From Nitrospira sp. (GTDB lineage: Bacteria; Nitrospirota; Nitrospiria; Nitrospirales; Nitrospiraceae), in NCBI GenBank assembly GCA_029194535.1, contig JARFXR010000001.1:1806721-1870720 (forward strand): a DNA stretch of 64,000 nucleotides, in the 5' to 3' direction. A program made the position numbers and the translations under genes. The notes beneath the pieces are model-generated. The model was not told the origin of the DNA. It saw only the letters and a program-made list of their open reading frames with translations, and searched no databases. Every line of letters starts with the position of its first letter. The stretch's first letter is position 1. Below are positions 55,036 to 64,000 of the stretch, in pieces.

Positions 55036-56091
55036 ATGACGCTTGAAGAAGCCATCGCGTCGGTACGAAATGTGGACGCTTCGGCAGCCGTCGATACGCA
55101 GCGCCGGCTGGATCGATTGACGAAGCCTCAGGGAAGCCTGGGTCGGCTGGAAGAATTGGCTGTGCAGTATTGCGCCATGATTGGGGAACGCAAGCCCTCT
55201 GTGCCCCGCGGAGTCCTCTTCACCTTGGCTGCGGACCATGGGGTCGTGGATGAAGGCGTGAGTGCGTATCCGCGAGACGTGACGGCTCAAATGGTCAGAA
55301 ACTTCCTCCGAGGCGGAGCCGGCGTCAACGTGCTTGCGCGGCATGAAGGCATAGAGGTTCGGGTCGTCGATGTCGGTGTCGCGTATCAGTTTGGGCCGCT
55401 TCCGGGGCTCCTTGACCGAAAACTGATGCGGTCAACTCGAAACATGGCCAGAGAGGAAGCCATGCCCAGGGATATCGCGGAAAGGGCTTGCGCGATCGGC
55501 GTGGACTTGGCCGCTACCGCGGCCGGTGAAGGAGTCGGGTTGATCGGGACGGGAGAAATGGGGATCGGAAATACCACTGCGAGCGCCGCGATTACGGCGG
55601 TGATGACCGGATCTATGGTGGACCATGTGACCGGGCAAGGGACAGGAATTGACGAGCAAGGTCGTAAGGCCAAGGTGGAAGTAATTGAACGGGCCTTGGC
55701 GCGCCATCGGCCCGATCCGACCGATGCGCTGGGTGTGCTCGCCAAAATCGGAGGACTCGAGATTGCCGGTTTGGCCGGACTCATTGTCGGATGCGCGGCA
55801 GCGCGCATCCCGGTCGTGCTCGACGGGTTTATTGCCGGTGCCGCTGCACTCATTGCTTGCGGGTTGCAGCCACGGTGCCAGCAGTATCTCATCGCCGCCC
55901 ATCGCTCGGTCGAGCGCGGTCATGACGTCCTGCTCGAACATTTGCAGCTGAAGCCGCTTCTTGATCTGGAACTGCGACTGGGAGAAGGGACCGGTGCCTG
56001 TCTGGGAATGGGCCTCGTTCAGGCAGCCGTGAAGATTCTAGTCGAGATGGCGACGTTCGGCGAGGCGGGCATCTCGGAGCGGGGTTCATGA
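55036..56091 (+). CDS. cobT: Nicotinate-nucleotide:dimethylbenzimidazole phosphoribosyltransferase
   Basis: Activates the lower-ligand base to its alpha-ribotide; 351 aa. The catalytic glutamate is E317 in LRLGEGTGACLGM, the same number as in the Salmonella enzyme. LTKPQGSLGRLEELA, FTLAADHGVVDEGVSAYP and GTGEMGIGNTTASAAI are conserved. No base synthesis gene (bluB) is seen here, so the base may be supplied from outside or by another locus. Confidence 0.95.
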   Translation: MTLEEAIASVRNVDASAAVDTQRRLDRLTKPQGSLGRLEELAVQYCAMIGERKPSVPRGVLFTLAADHGVVDEGVSAYPRDVTAQMVRNFLRGGAGVNVLARHEGIEVRVVDVGVAYQFGPLPGLLDRKLMRSTRNMAREEAMPRDIAERACAIGVDLAATAAGEGVGLIGTGEMGIGNTTASAAITAVMTGSMVDHVTGQGTGIDEQGRKAKVEVIERALARHRPDPTDALGVLAKIGGLEIAGLAGLIVGCAAARIPVVLDGFIAGAAALIACGLQPRCQQYLIAAHRSVERGHDVLLEHLQLKPLLDLELRLGEGTGACLGMGLVQAAVKILVEMATFGEAGISERGS

Positions 56092-56852
56092 CGGCAAGCC
56101 TGCGCACCTTGATTGTCGCGTGGCAGTTCCTGACGTCCGTTCCGCTGAGCCGACGCCATCATGACCCAAATCCGGCCGAACTGGCTGGCTCGATGGTCTG
56201 GTATCCCTTCGTCGGGATCGGACTGGGCTTGGTCGTCGCTGCGACGGATCTGTTGTTAACACGCTGGCTTTCCCATGAGGTGTCTGCGGTTCTGTGTGTG
56301 GGGCTGTTGGTGGCGTTGACGCGCGGACTTCATCAAGATGGGCTCGCCGACACGCTTGATGGGTTGGCTGGTGGCCGCGCTCCCTCCGACCGACTGGTGA
56401 TCATGCGGGATCCTCGCATCGGTGCCCTCGGCGCGGCGGGTCTCGCCCTCTCGCTGATTCTGCGCTGTGCGGCGGTGGCCACTCTGCCCGAGGCGGCGCG
56501 ATTCTCGACCCTGCTCTGCATGCCCGTAGTGGGACGGTGGAGCATGGTCGTCGGGGCCTACGGAGCGACTCATGCCAGGGCCGAAGGGGGGCTCGCTTCG
56601 CCGTTTCTCGCCCATCTTTCGTGGCGACAGGTGTCCGGGGCGACCGTCGTAGCCGCCTGTCCCTTGGGCTGGGCCGTAGGCCTGTTTCCGGCGCTGGTCA
56701 TCTTGGGAGTTGGCGCGTCAGTGAGCCGGTTGCTGACTTGGAGTTATCGCCGGGCCTTCGGCGGCATCACGGGCGATACGCTTGGGACGACCAATGAGTC
56801 GGTAGAAATGTGCTTTCTCGTCCTGTTTCCCCTACTGTGGCGTCTTTTGTGA
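56088..56852 (+). CDS. cobS: Cobalamin synthase (adenosylcobinamide-GDP ribazoletransferase)
   Basis: Inner-membrane enzyme joining AdoCbi-GDP to alpha-ribazole (phosphate); 254 aa with several hydrophobic segments. The acidic metal-binding motif HQDGLADTLDGLAGGRAPSD is intact near residues 82-101. Its start overlaps cobT by ATGA, and its end overlaps cbiB. Confidence 0.93.
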   Translation: MTASLRTLIVAWQFLTSVPLSRRHHDPNPAELAGSMVWYPFVGIGLGLVVAATDLLLTRWLSHEVSAVLCVGLLVALTRGLHQDGLADTLDGLAGGRAPSDRLVIMRDPRIGALGAAGLALSLILRCAAVATLPEAARFSTLLCMPVVGRWSMVVGAYGATHARAEGGLASPFLAHLSWRQVSGATVVAACPLGWAVGLFPALVILGVGASVSRLLTWSYRRAFGGITGDTLGTTNESVEMCFLVLFPLLWRLL

Positions 56853-57802
56853 TACCGGGAGACCTTCTGCTGGCTAGTCTGCTCGACGCGCTTGTCGGCG
56901 ACCCACGTTGGCTGCCACATCCTGTCCGCAGCATGGGTCGTGTGGTCCGAGGGTTCGAACGAGCCATACGGCCGTGGTGCGGGAAACCCGGAGCCCTTCA
57001 CATGGCGGGTGTGCTGTTGGCGGTGACTCTTCCGAGCCTGACGTTCGTCCTGGCCTGGACGTTGATAATGACGGGAACAGCCGTGCACGACTGGCTCGGA
57101 CGAGGTCTGGGAATCTGGCTGGCTTTCAGCACGCTTGCTTGGCGTGATCTTGTCGATCATGTCGTCAGCGTGAGTAACCCGCTGAAGATCCGGTCTTGGC
57201 ACGAAGCCCGCACGGCGTTGAGCAGGATCGTTGGACGCGACACGGACCATCTATCCGAGTCGGAAATCGTGAGGGCCACGGTGGAGACAGTCGCAGAAAG
57301 TGCGGCTGATGGGATCATTGCCCCGTTATTCTATCTGATACTGGGAGGCGCTCCGCTTGCGTTGGCCTACAAAGCGGTCTCGACGTTGGATTCCTTGGTG
57401 GGGCATCGTGACGAGCGGTATCGGGAATTCGGTTGGGCGTCAGCCCGACTGGATGATCTGGCCAATTGGATTCCCGCGCGTATCACGGCGGTGCTAATCG
57501 TCATAGCAACCGCGCTGGTATTTCGACGACCTGCGCCGGTCATACGGAGTATCCGCACGCTCTGGCTGGACGGACGCAAACATCCCAGCCCAAACAGCGG
57601 CAGGCCGGAGGCTTCGATGGCGGGCGCGCTCGGCATTCGGCTCGGAGGCACCAATTACTACCACGGCATCCCACAGGAACGGCCATTTCTCGGCGACGCG
57701 ATCGAGCCGTTGGCGACTGTGCACATTGATCAGGCCAAGCGAGTGATGACGACCGCCTATCTTCTAGGCCTTGCGGCTGCATGGGGGCTCTTGTGGCGCT
57801 GA
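56849..57802 (+). CDS. cbiB: Adenosylcobinamide-phosphate synthase
   Basis: Attaches aminopropanol phosphate to adenosylcobyric acid; 317 aa polytopic membrane protein. GDPRWLPHPVRSMGR at the N-terminus and VRATVETVAESAADGIIAPLFY are family signatures. A GTG start at 56849 overlaps the cobS stop (GTGA); an ATG 13 codons earlier would give a long overlap. It uses the product of cobD and receives cobyric acid from cobQ or CbiZ. Confidence 0.92.
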   Translation: MIPGDLLLASLLDALVGDPRWLPHPVRSMGRVVRGFERAIRPWCGKPGALHMAGVLLAVTLPSLTFVLAWTLIMTGTAVHDWLGRGLGIWLAFSTLAWRDLVDHVVSVSNPLKIRSWHEARTALSRIVGRDTDHLSESEIVRATVETVAESAADGIIAPLFYLILGGAPLALAYKAVSTLDSLVGHRDERYREFGWASARLDDLANWIPARITAVLIVIATALVFRRPAPVIRSIRTLWLDGRKHPSPNSGRPEASMAGALGIRLGGTNYYHGIPQERPFLGDAIEPLATVHIDQAKRVMTTAYLLGLAAAWGLLWR

Positions 57803-58905
57803 GGGCGGCGGACAAACACGGGGGAAATATCCATGCGGTAGCAGCTGAGTTGGGACGAAGATCGTCTTCACTCCTTGATTTCAGCGCCAGTATCAATCCG
57901 CTTGGGCCGTCGCTGAACGTTCGTCGGATGCTGCTTCACCAAAAAGAGCGTCTGATGAGACACTATCCGGATCCAGACAGCAGGAGTCTAAGGCGAGCGC
58001 TCGCATTGCGATGGAGCTTGTCTCCGCAACACTTTGTCATCGGAAACGGATCGACCGAACTGATCCATCTCCTTCCTCGTGCGTTGTGCATTCGTTCGGC
58101 GCTGGTTGTGGGACCCACGTTCTCTGAATACGGCACTGCATTGAATTTGGCTGACGCACGGGTGCATGCCGTGTCGGCGATGAGACGAGACGGCTATCGC
58201 CCGCCGCTTGATGAAGCCGCGAGATGGATTTGGTCGGTCGGCCGACGAGATCGATCCGTTTCTGCGGTGTTTCTCTGCAATCCGAACAGTCCCACGGGTC
58301 AGGCATGCGAATCCGATGAGTTGGCAGAGTTTGTCGGACGGGTTGATCAGTCCGGTGTCTGGTTGATTCTCGACGAAACGTTCATGGAATATTGTGAGGG
58401 TCTGTCGTTGCTTCCTATGGTGCGGCGTTACCCTCGATTGATTGTGTTGAGAAGTTTCACGAAGTTCTACGCCCTGCCCGGTCTCAGAATCGGATACACA
58501 GTCTGCGCCCCCTCGATTGCCGAGACGTTGCGCCGACATCAACCACCATGGTCGGTCAATAGTGTTGCCCAAGCGGCGGCGGAAACCGCGATGAACGATC
58601 GGCGATACGTCCGGCGCTCCCTGGCGTATATGGAAGGGGAACGCGAACGTTTCTCGACACTCCTGGCCGATATTCCAGGACTCAGGGTTTTTCCCTCTCG
58701 GGCAAATTTTCTGCTGCTCGAGCTGCCAGAGCTCCATCGAGCACACCGTACGACCGAGGCGTTGAAGCGAAAAGGGATCCTGGTCCGAGACTGTTCGCGC
58801 GTGCCCGGGCTCACATCATGGTCGATCAGGGTTGCTGTGCGTACGAGACCGGAGAACGATCGGATGGTTTCTGCCCTGCGACGACTGCTGCCGAGCATAC
58901 CGTGA
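57781..58905 (+). CDS. cobD: Threonine-phosphate decarboxylase CobD-like
   Basis: PLP enzyme of the class I/II aminotransferase fold, 374 aa, making aminopropanol phosphate for CbiB. It opens with KHGGNIHAVAAELG and LLDFSASINPLGPS, a signature that separates CobD from HisC. The PLP lysine is K228 in RSFTKFYALPG. It overlaps cbiB by 22 bases and is coupled to cbiZ. A histidinol-phosphate aminotransferase is unlikely given this context. Confidence 0.92.
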   Translation: MGALVALRAADKHGGNIHAVAAELGRRSSSLLDFSASINPLGPSLNVRRMLLHQKERLMRHYPDPDSRSLRRALALRWSLSPQHFVIGNGSTELIHLLPRALCIRSALVVGPTFSEYGTALNLADARVHAVSAMRRDGYRPPLDEAARWIWSVGRRDRSVSAVFLCNPNSPTGQACESDELAEFVGRVDQSGVWLILDETFMEYCEGLSLLPMVRRYPRLIVLRSFTKFYALPGLRIGYTVCAPSIAETLRRHQPPWSVNSVAQAAAETAMNDRRYVRRSLAYMEGERERFSTLLADIPGLRVFPSRANFLLLELPELHRAHRTTEALKRKGILVRDCSRVPGLTSWSIRVAVRTRPENDRMVSALRRLLPSIP

Positions 58906-59663
58906 TTAGCAAAAAGCGCGGACGGTTTGTGGTCAAGCACCAGGTGGTGCTGAACACGCTGGTTCTCCGTCTGGACGGCGTGCATCGGGTCTTGTCGTCT
59001 GCACCGGGAGGAGGGGGATTGGTCCGAGCGCGCTCCATTCTGAATCACCAAGTGGCCGCGAACCCGATGGCGACCGGTACTCGAAAGGGGCAACCCTCCA
59101 AGGCCACACCACATTGGCGTGACCCGGCACGGTTTCTAAGCATGCTGGCCGACCGGTTGGGCGTAGATCGGCCAGTGGTCGGGCTCATGACGGCCGTACC
59201 GATGACACGGTTGGTGCGCCGTCGAGAGGCGAAGGATGGGGTTTGGGTCGAATGTTTCTGTACAGTCGGAGTCGCGAATGCCGTTACGGCCGGCGAACCG
59301 GCACGGCGTGATCTCAGGGTGAGCGGGCGTAGTCCGTACGGCACGATCAATATCATTCTCGTGACGAATGCGACGTTGACGGCGTCGGCAATGGTGGGAG
59401 CCGTCCAGGTAGCTACGGAGAGTAAGACGGCTGTCCTGCTCGGGCGATATATCCCAAGCGCATCTGGACGTGGCTCTGCGACCGGCACAGGCACGGACGC
59501 GGTTGTGGTGGCCGCCAGCAGTCGTGGTCGCCACAGGATCCAATACAGCGGTACGCATACCCAAATCGGATCGATGATCGGGCGCCTCGTCACTCGCTGT
59601 GTCGGGATGGGTCTGAAGCGATGTCTTCGTGGACGCCGGGCATCCCTCCCTGATCCGACTTGA
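58902..59663 (+). CDS. cbiZ: Adenosylcobinamide amidohydrolase CbiZ
   Basis: Hydrolyses the aminopropanol arm of adenosylcobinamide or pseudo-B12 to adenosylcobyric acid, allowing the lower ligand to be replaced; 253 aa. Motifs: CTVGVANAVTAGEPA, SPYGTINIILVTNATLT, ATESKTAVLLG, ATGTGTDAVVVAA and YSGTHTQIGSMIGR. The start is taken at GTG 58902, which overlaps the cobD stop (GTGA). It is often viewed as an archaeal-type enzyme that spread to some bacteria. Last gene of the cobalamin operon. Confidence 0.92.
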   Translation: MISKKRGRFVVKHQVVLNTLVLRLDGVHRVLSSAPGGGGLVRARSILNHQVAANPMATGTRKGQPSKATPHWRDPARFLSMLADRLGVDRPVVGLMTAVPMTRLVRRREAKDGVWVECFCTVGVANAVTAGEPARRDLRVSGRSPYGTINIILVTNATLTASAMVGAVQVATESKTAVLLGRYIPSASGRGSATGTGTDAVVVAASSRGRHRIQYSGTHTQIGSMIGRLVTRCVGMGLKRCLRGRRASLPDPT

Positions 59664-60116
59664 GATCTTCGAGCTTTGCACTGCTAGGCTCGGGGGCGCT
59701 TCCTCGTCTGCTTCTCCAGTCCAGTCCAATCTCCTCCCTCGAGAGCCGCCGCCCAGGGACCGTCTGCTACGTTTCTCTATGAGAGGTTTCGCGATCAGCC
59801 CTCTGTGATCATTTTTTGCCAGATTGGCATCATTTTGTCACAGGATGAATCGGCTCGTGTCGAACCGTCACGATTCTCTCTCTTATGATGAGATGTAAGC
59901 GATTGATAATGCGGAGTGTTCGATTCACCTTGTCTCGGCAAGTATAGACTCCTCCCGTAAGCATAGTCTTTGCAAAACGGCCCGAGGTGCCGTGAGCCAA
60001 TACCGGCTTCTCTGGGCTGACTAGAAAGAATTGCGGCGGCATAGTCGGTGTCGTTCAACACACAGGAATTCTCAACTGAATCCATTGAGTGAATGAACCA
60101 ATCAAGGAGGGGCGGT
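59664..60116. other. Intergenic region before the chemosensory genes
   Basis: A 453-base gap with lower GC content near 59800-59970. A short GATCA/TGATC hairpin followed by ATTTTTTG near 59793-59818 might end the cobalamin operon. The promoter of the DUF3365 gene is expected in the right half, but I see no confident pair of boxes. No coding or RNA gene is supported. Confidence 0.4.
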
Positions 60117-60854
60117 ATGGTACCGAGATGTTTCCGTATTCGGATTATGTGCCTTCTTGCTGCAGCGACCGTCACCCTCTGTGCTGGATCTGCATGGGCG
60201 ACAAATGAAGCGGAAGTGGCCGAGCATCTGATCGAACTGGTGAAGATCGGCCGCGGAGTGGTGTCGGAACAGATGGCGAATATCAATGATGCATCTAAGG
60301 CGGACAAGGGATTCACCGGAGACTATATGGGGACCCAAGTCATCGATCGGTTCAAGAAACGGACGAAGATCGACCTGAGAATTCCCAATGTAGTGCCGCA
60401 ATCGAACCTGTATCTTGCTCTCGTCGAAGCCGAAAAAGAAGTCGTCAACGAGGCTCAGCCGATCATTAACAAGCAGGGGATCGCTTTCAAGGGCTTTATT
60501 CCGGCGGTGTTCGCCAGAAGGACCGGAGAACAGTTCTACAAGAAATCGGGAGTGCGGTTGAAGCTTACCGGGAGCGATTACCGGAATCCCAGCAATAAGC
60601 CGGATGATTTCGAAGCGGAAGTGCTTCGGATGTTCAGCGATCCCCGCCATCCCAAAGGGCAGATCTACGTCCGCAACACCATGGTCGATGGCCGCCCAGT
60701 CCTGCGCATGATGGATCCGGAATATGCAGGAGCCTCCTGTCTGGGCTGTCACGGCGCGCCGAAGGGCGAACGAGACGTGTCGGGTCATAAGAAGGAAGGC
60801 TGGAAGGAAGGGGAATTGGCCGGGGCGATCAGCGTTGTGCTGCCGCTGAAGTAG
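60117..60854 (+). CDS. DUF3365 c-type haem protein
   Basis: A 245-aa exported protein: signal peptide (about 1-30, ending SAWA), a helical sensor-like region and a C-terminal haem-attachment motif CLGCH (C208, C211, H212). It matches the DUF3365 (Tll0287-like) family, whose members occur alone or as the outer part of sensors. The start at 60117 has AAGGAGG seven bases upstream. It is followed by pilus-type chemosensory genes, so a redox or gas input is plausible but not shown. Confidence 0.87.
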   Translation: MVPRCFRIRIMCLLAAATVTLCAGSAWATNEAEVAEHLIELVKIGRGVVSEQMANINDASKADKGFTGDYMGTQVIDRFKKRTKIDLRIPNVVPQSNLYLALVEAEKEVVNEAQPIINKQGIAFKGFIPAVFARRTGEQFYKKSGVRLKLTGSDYRNPSNKPDDFEAEVLRMFSDPRHPKGQIYVRNTMVDGRPVLRMMDPEYAGASCLGCHGAPKGERDVSGHKKEGWKEGELAGAISVVLPLK

Positions 60855-60920
60855 AGTTGAGGGCCGCTGATGTCCGCATCGCGTTCAGCAAATCATATTT
60901 AACACCAAGGAGAACGCAAG

Positions 60921-61283
60921 ATGAGCAAGATCGTCGTGGTGGATGATTCGTATGCCGAGCTGCAGATTATCGAAGGATTTCTCAAAGGAGCAAATCATAC
61001 CGTTGTCTCGTACCCCAATTCGGAAAAGTTGGAAGAAAAGATCATCAACGAAAAGCCGGACTTGATCGTGATGGACGTTGTGATGCCTGGCCGCAACGGG
61101 TTTCAAGCCTGCCGAGATCTCAAGAATGACGATCGTACTAAGAACATTCCGATCATCCTCTGTACTTCGAAGGGCAACGAGAGCGACAAATTCTGGGGGC
61201 AACAGCAGGGAGCCAATGCACACGTGGTGAAGCCGTTCAAAGGCGAGGAACTTCTCGCTGCGGTCAAGCGGGTGCTCGGGTAG
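60921..61283 (+). CDS. CheY/PilH-type response regulator
   Basis: A 120-aa stand-alone receiver domain. Acidic pocket D8/D9, phospho-acceptor D52 in VMDVVMPGRNG and K104 in HVVKPFKG are all present; the FWGQQQGANAHVVKPF stretch resembles PilG/PilH of the type IV pilus pathway. RBS AAGGAGAA precedes it. First of the linked signalling genes (regulator, CheW, receptor, kinase). Confidence 0.9.
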   Translation: MSKIVVVDDSYAELQIIEGFLKGANHTVVSYPNSEKLEEKIINEKPDLIVMDVVMPGRNGFQACRDLKNDDRTKNIPIILCTSKGNESDKFWGQQQGANAHVVKPFKGEELLAAVKRVLG

Positions 61284-61287
61284 TCCG

Positions 61288-61812
61288 ATGTCGGCGTCCT
61301 CCTCTTCGACGAATATGAATCAGGAGCCATCACCGGCTGGGATCGTGCCGGCGCGTTCCTCTGTTGCTCAGCCGTCCGGGTCACTCAGCGTGCGAGCCGC
61401 GATTATTTCGCTGGGAGGAGAACTGTTTACGGTGGATTTGCAGCACGTGCGGGAGGTCTTTGTCGTGGAGTCCGTGACCCCGGTTCCTGGCATGCCCTCC
61501 GGTTTGGTCGGTGTCACCAACTTGCGCGGGACGGTGATCCCGCTGCTCGATCTTCGTCAGATGTTCGGGTTGGGTACCGAAGCCGCATTGCGGTATGCCG
61601 TCGTGTTGAAACATGGTGCCTGGCAAGTCGGTGTGCTGGTCGATTCGGTTCCGGAGATTCGCACTCTTTCGAAAGACCAGTTCATGCCGGCGCCGACGGA
61701 CACAGGAGGGGGAGCCAATCTTTTTGTGTCGGCGGTCGTCAAGCTGGAGAATCGACTCAGAGGAGTATTAGAAACATCGGCTGTGCTCTCGCATTTCGAG
61801 AGTGCGGGATAA
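61288..61812 (+). CDS. CheW/PilI-type coupling protein
   Basis: A 174-aa adaptor linking receptors to the CheA-type kinase. About 35 disordered residues precede the CheW domain: [26 protein letters not shown] and [21 protein letters not shown] are the family landmarks. Four bases after the response regulator. Confidence 0.9.
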   Translation: MSASSSSTNMNQEPSPAGIVPARSSVAQPSGSLSVRAAIISLGGELFTVDLQHVREVFVVESVTPVPGMPSGLVGVTNLRGTVIPLLDLRQMFGLGTEAALRYAVVLKHGAWQVGVLVDSVPEIRTLSKDQFMPAPTDTGGGANLFVSAVVKLENRLRGVLETSAVLSHFESAG

Positions 61813-61873
61813 CCAGGGCACACGGGCCCCATCCAGGGCATCGGACACGATCGGAGAGAAGGAGGGGATTCTC

Positions 61874-63748
61874 ATGGCAAGGTTCAGCATGATGCAGCGG
61901 TTCGAAGACCTGAAAACACAATCGAAGCTCCTTATGACGTTCGGGGTAATTGGCATCATCATATTGATCATGGCGTCGCTCGGCGTGTGGACGAACAAGA
62001 AGCTCAGCCAACAAGCTGACGAAATTTATACCGACTATACGGTTGCACTGATCGATTTCAATCAGTTGTTGTTCAACGTCAATAGGTATCACGAGACGCT
62101 ACAAGAGCTATCGAAAGCGCCGCGTGCCGCCGACTTCAAATCCGACGTGACGAAGCTGACTCCCTTTAAACAGCAGGTCAATAGCCTGATCGCGGCGTAT
62201 GAGGGGAAGCCTCTGCGGATGTCGAGTTCTGGCCTCGATGAGGCCAAGGGGTTGAGCGATCTGAAGGGATCGCTCGCGGCCTTCTTCTCGCAGGCCGAGG
62301 CGGGCGTCGCCGCCATCGCCGAAAGTTTCGAGTCGAAGGCCTTGACGCCGAGCCAAGCACAGCAAATGCGGGAGTTAGGTCAGTTGGCGCTCACGGTCAG
62401 CATCGCACCTACGTACGACGTCGTCACCAACCGTCATGCCGACCAGATTAAGACCATGCAGGCGATCTCGGGCGATCTCAACGACGAGGCCAAATCTCTT
62501 GCGTGGAACGGAACGATGGTGCTGGTTTTCGGTGGTCTCGTGGCCGTGGCGTTGGGTCTGGGTCTCGGTTACTGGGTTGCCCACAAGCTCGCGCTCGGTA
62601 TCGGGCAGGTAGCCAGCGTGGCTCAGTTAGCCGCGAACGGCAACTACCAAGCTCGCGCGAAGATCGTCTCCAAAGATGAATTGGGGCAGATGGCATCATC
62701 GTTCAATACCATGTTGGACCGCATTACGGCGCTCGTGACCTCCGAGGACGAGCGGAATGAGATGCAAAAACGTCTGATGAGCTTCCTCGTTCTGGTGTCC
62801 GACGTCGGGAAAGGAGACCTGACCAAGCGCGGTGAGGTCACGGCGGACATGTTCGGTAACCTGGCCGATGGTTTCAACCTCATGATCACGAGATTCGGGC
62901 AATTGCTGAAACAGGTTCGCGAAGCGGCGGAGCGCGTCAACAAGTCCGCCGGAGCGCTTCGAGACAGCGCCGGCCAGATGGCCGGCACGGCAAAGCATCA
63001 AGCTGACGAGTCAGTACGCACGCTCAGCGCGGTTGAACAACTGGCTGCGCAGATGCGGCAGGTCGCCGAAACCGCTGGCGCCTCGTCCGAATCAGCCAAG
63101 CAGGTGTTGCAAGCGACTGAGCGAGGTCGAGTCGCGGTGCAGGAGACCGTGCAGGACATGCAGAGCATCAGATCCGCCGTGCAACGCATGTCGAAGCAGG
63201 TCAAGGCCCTCGGCGACCGATCGTTGGAAATTTCTCAGATCGTGTCGACGATACGCGATATCGCAAATCAAACCAACTTGCTTGCTCTGAATGCCGCCAT
63301 TGAGGCAGCCGGAGCAGGTGAAGCGGGAGCCCGATTCGCCGTCGTGGCCGATCAGGTAAGAAAACTGGCCGAAAGCTCGACGCAGGCCACCCGTGAGATC
63401 GCTGATCTGGTCAAAGTCATTCAGTCAGAAACACAGGACGCCGTGGTGGCGATGGAACAGGAAACTCAGGCGGTGGAAGCCGGCTCCGCCTCCGCTCTCC
63501 GGACCGGTGAAGTGTTCAATGAAATTTCAGGCATTGCCCAGCGTTCCGCCGAGTTGGCGCAAACGATCGCCAGTTCGGCGGTGAGTCAAACAGCTTCGAC
63601 GGATCAGGTAGGCCGATCGATTAAGGACTTCACGGGAGGGGCGGTCGCCACTCAGAAAGCGACCGATGCGGCGCGCATGACCGTTGAAGATATGGCCAAA
63701 CTTGCCGACGGACTGACCTCTTCGGTCGCTCAGTTCAAACTGGCCTAA
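61874..63748 (+). CDS. Methyl-accepting chemotaxis protein (PilJ-like)
   Basis: A 624-aa receptor: TM1 (about 22-41), periplasmic four-helix-type sensor, TM2 (about 210-235), HAMP, a second HAMP-like segment ([15 protein letters not shown]) and a signalling domain with the hairpin tip [21 protein letters not shown]. The double HAMP-like linker is PilJ-like. The start at 61874 has GAAGGAGG upstream. The input signal is unknown. Confidence 0.9.
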   Translation: MARFSMMQRFEDLKTQSKLLMTFGVIGIIILIMASLGVWTNKKLSQQADEIYTDYTVALIDFNQLLFNVNRYHETLQELSKAPRAADFKSDVTKLTPFKQQVNSLIAAYEGKPLRMSSSGLDEAKGLSDLKGSLAAFFSQAEAGVAAIAESFESKALTPSQAQQMRELGQLALTVSIAPTYDVVTNRHADQIKTMQAISGDLNDEAKSLAWNGTMVLVFGGLVAVALGLGLGYWVAHKLALGIGQVASVAQLAANGNYQARAKIVSKDELGQMASSFNTMLDRITALVTSEDERNEMQKRLMSFLVLVSDVGKGDLTKRGEVTADMFGNLADGFNLMITRFGQLLKQVREAAERVNKSAGALRDSAGQMAGTAKHQADESVRTLSAVEQLAAQMRQVAETAGASSESAKQVLQATERGRVAVQETVQDMQSIRSAVQRMSKQVKALGDRSLEISQIVSTIRDIANQTNLLALNAAIEAAGAGEAGARFAVVADQVRKLAESSTQATREIADLVKVIQSETQDAVVAMEQETQAVEAGSASALRTGEVFNEISGIAQRSAELAQTIASSAVSQTASTDQVGRSIKDFTGGAVATQKATDAARMTVEDMAKLADGLTSSVAQFKLA

Positions 63749-63799
63749 TCGTCTGGATCCCGGAGCGTCAGACGGCGTTCCGGGTCAGAAAGGATCGGG

Positions 63800-64000
63800 A
63801 TGAGTTCCGAACTGGACCGACAGGCCCTCATCGATATTTTCGTCCTGGAAGCCTCCGAAGCCGCGGACGCATTGTCGGCTGCCGTGAATCCTCCGGGCAA
63901 CGTCATTCCCACGGCACAAGAACTTCAAAACCAATATGTCTGGGCTCACAAGGTTCGTGGGGCCGCCGGTATCTACGGATTCACCGGACTCTCCACGCTC
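63800..64000 (+). CDS. ChpA/CheA-like kinase, N-terminal part (truncated by the window)
   Basis: Only the first 67 codons are present. An Hpt domain is visible, with the probable phospho-accepting histidine H50 in AHKVRGAAGIYGF. In ChpA-type proteins several Hpt domains precede a CheA-like kinase and receiver. Start ATG at 63800 with AAAGGAT upstream. The rest lies beyond the window. Confidence 0.75.
   Translation, partial: MSSELDRQALIDIFVLEASEAADALSAAVNPPGNVIPTAQELQNQYVWAHKVRGAAGIYGFTGLSTL

Noticed and set aside
58818-58901. Longer N-terminus for cbiZ starting at the upstream ATG
   Set aside because: These 28 codons overlap the end of cobD in another frame and show no family similarity; the GTGA junction is the better start.
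59793-60116. Sigma-54 or sigma-28 promoter before the DUF3365 gene
   Set aside because: No GG-N10-GC spaced pair or clear sigma-28 boxes could be placed; the candidates had wrong spacing.
60921-64000. Flagellar chemotaxis operon
   Set aside because: The receptor, regulator and Hpt-type kinase start resemble the pilus (Pil-Chp) type, and no flagellar or cheR/cheB gene is seen in the window.

Overview
The window is GC-rich bacterial chromosome with densely packed housekeeping genes. There is no phage, insertion sequence, CRISPR array or rRNA operon. Gene content and protein style (Rieske and cytochrome-assembly proteins, a DUF3365 c-type haem protein beside type IV pilus chemosensory genes, cobalamin salvage, short CBS-only proteins, a ~120-bp palindromic intergenic repeat) suggest a Nitrospira-like member of the Nitrospirota. 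That assignment is inference: no nitrification marker lies in the window, so it cannot be settled here.

Layout. 1-5.9 kb: short monocistronic genes (CBS protein, MoaB, 2Fe-2S ferredoxin, gamma-glutamylcyclotransferase-like protein, Rieske protein, HNH nuclease, a CcmI-C-terminus-like protein, the siroheme dehydrogenase/chelatase and an MTH1187 protein). 6-10.4 kb: a large hybrid histidine kinase translationally coupled to a FadL-type porin. 10.4-19.2 kb: a minus-strand housekeeping block (rpsB-tsf-pyrH-frr-alr; argC-argJ; rplM-rpsI; two bifunctional-nuclease genes). 19.3-22 kb: YggX-like protein, tRNA-Leu, a glycine-rich exported protein, a TusA-like protein and rsmI.

22.1-38.2 kb is a long plus-strand run: ccsA-like, hemA, hemC, cobA-hemD fusion, a CBS protein, hemB, ribF, tilS, hpt, ftsH, folP, glmM, comEC. 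It makes uroporphyrinogen III from glutamyl-tRNA and sends part of it to precorrin-2. With the separate dehydrogenase/chelatase at 4.9 kb it supplies siroheme. 38.4-43.7 kb carries a ribbon-helix-helix protein, mtnA, ndk, gcvH, a decayed dihydrolipoyl dehydrogenase, comEA, tyrS, tRNA-Gly and rpmB.

45.4-59.7 kb is a cobalamin locus. One riboswitch with an attenuator-type terminator precedes btuF-btuC-btuD and a nitrilase-family gene. A second riboswitch, apparently acting on translation, precedes btuB, a CWC protein, the PduO-type adenosyltransferase, cobQ, cobU, cobT, cobS, cbiB, cobD and cbiZ. Together they describe corrinoid uptake, adenosylation, remodelling through cobyric acid (CbiZ) and rebuilding of the nucleotide loop. 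No corrin-ring genes are present.

60-64 kb holds a c-type haem DUF3365 protein followed by a response regulator, CheW, a PilJ-like receptor and the start of a ChpA/CheA-like kinase that runs off the end of the window.
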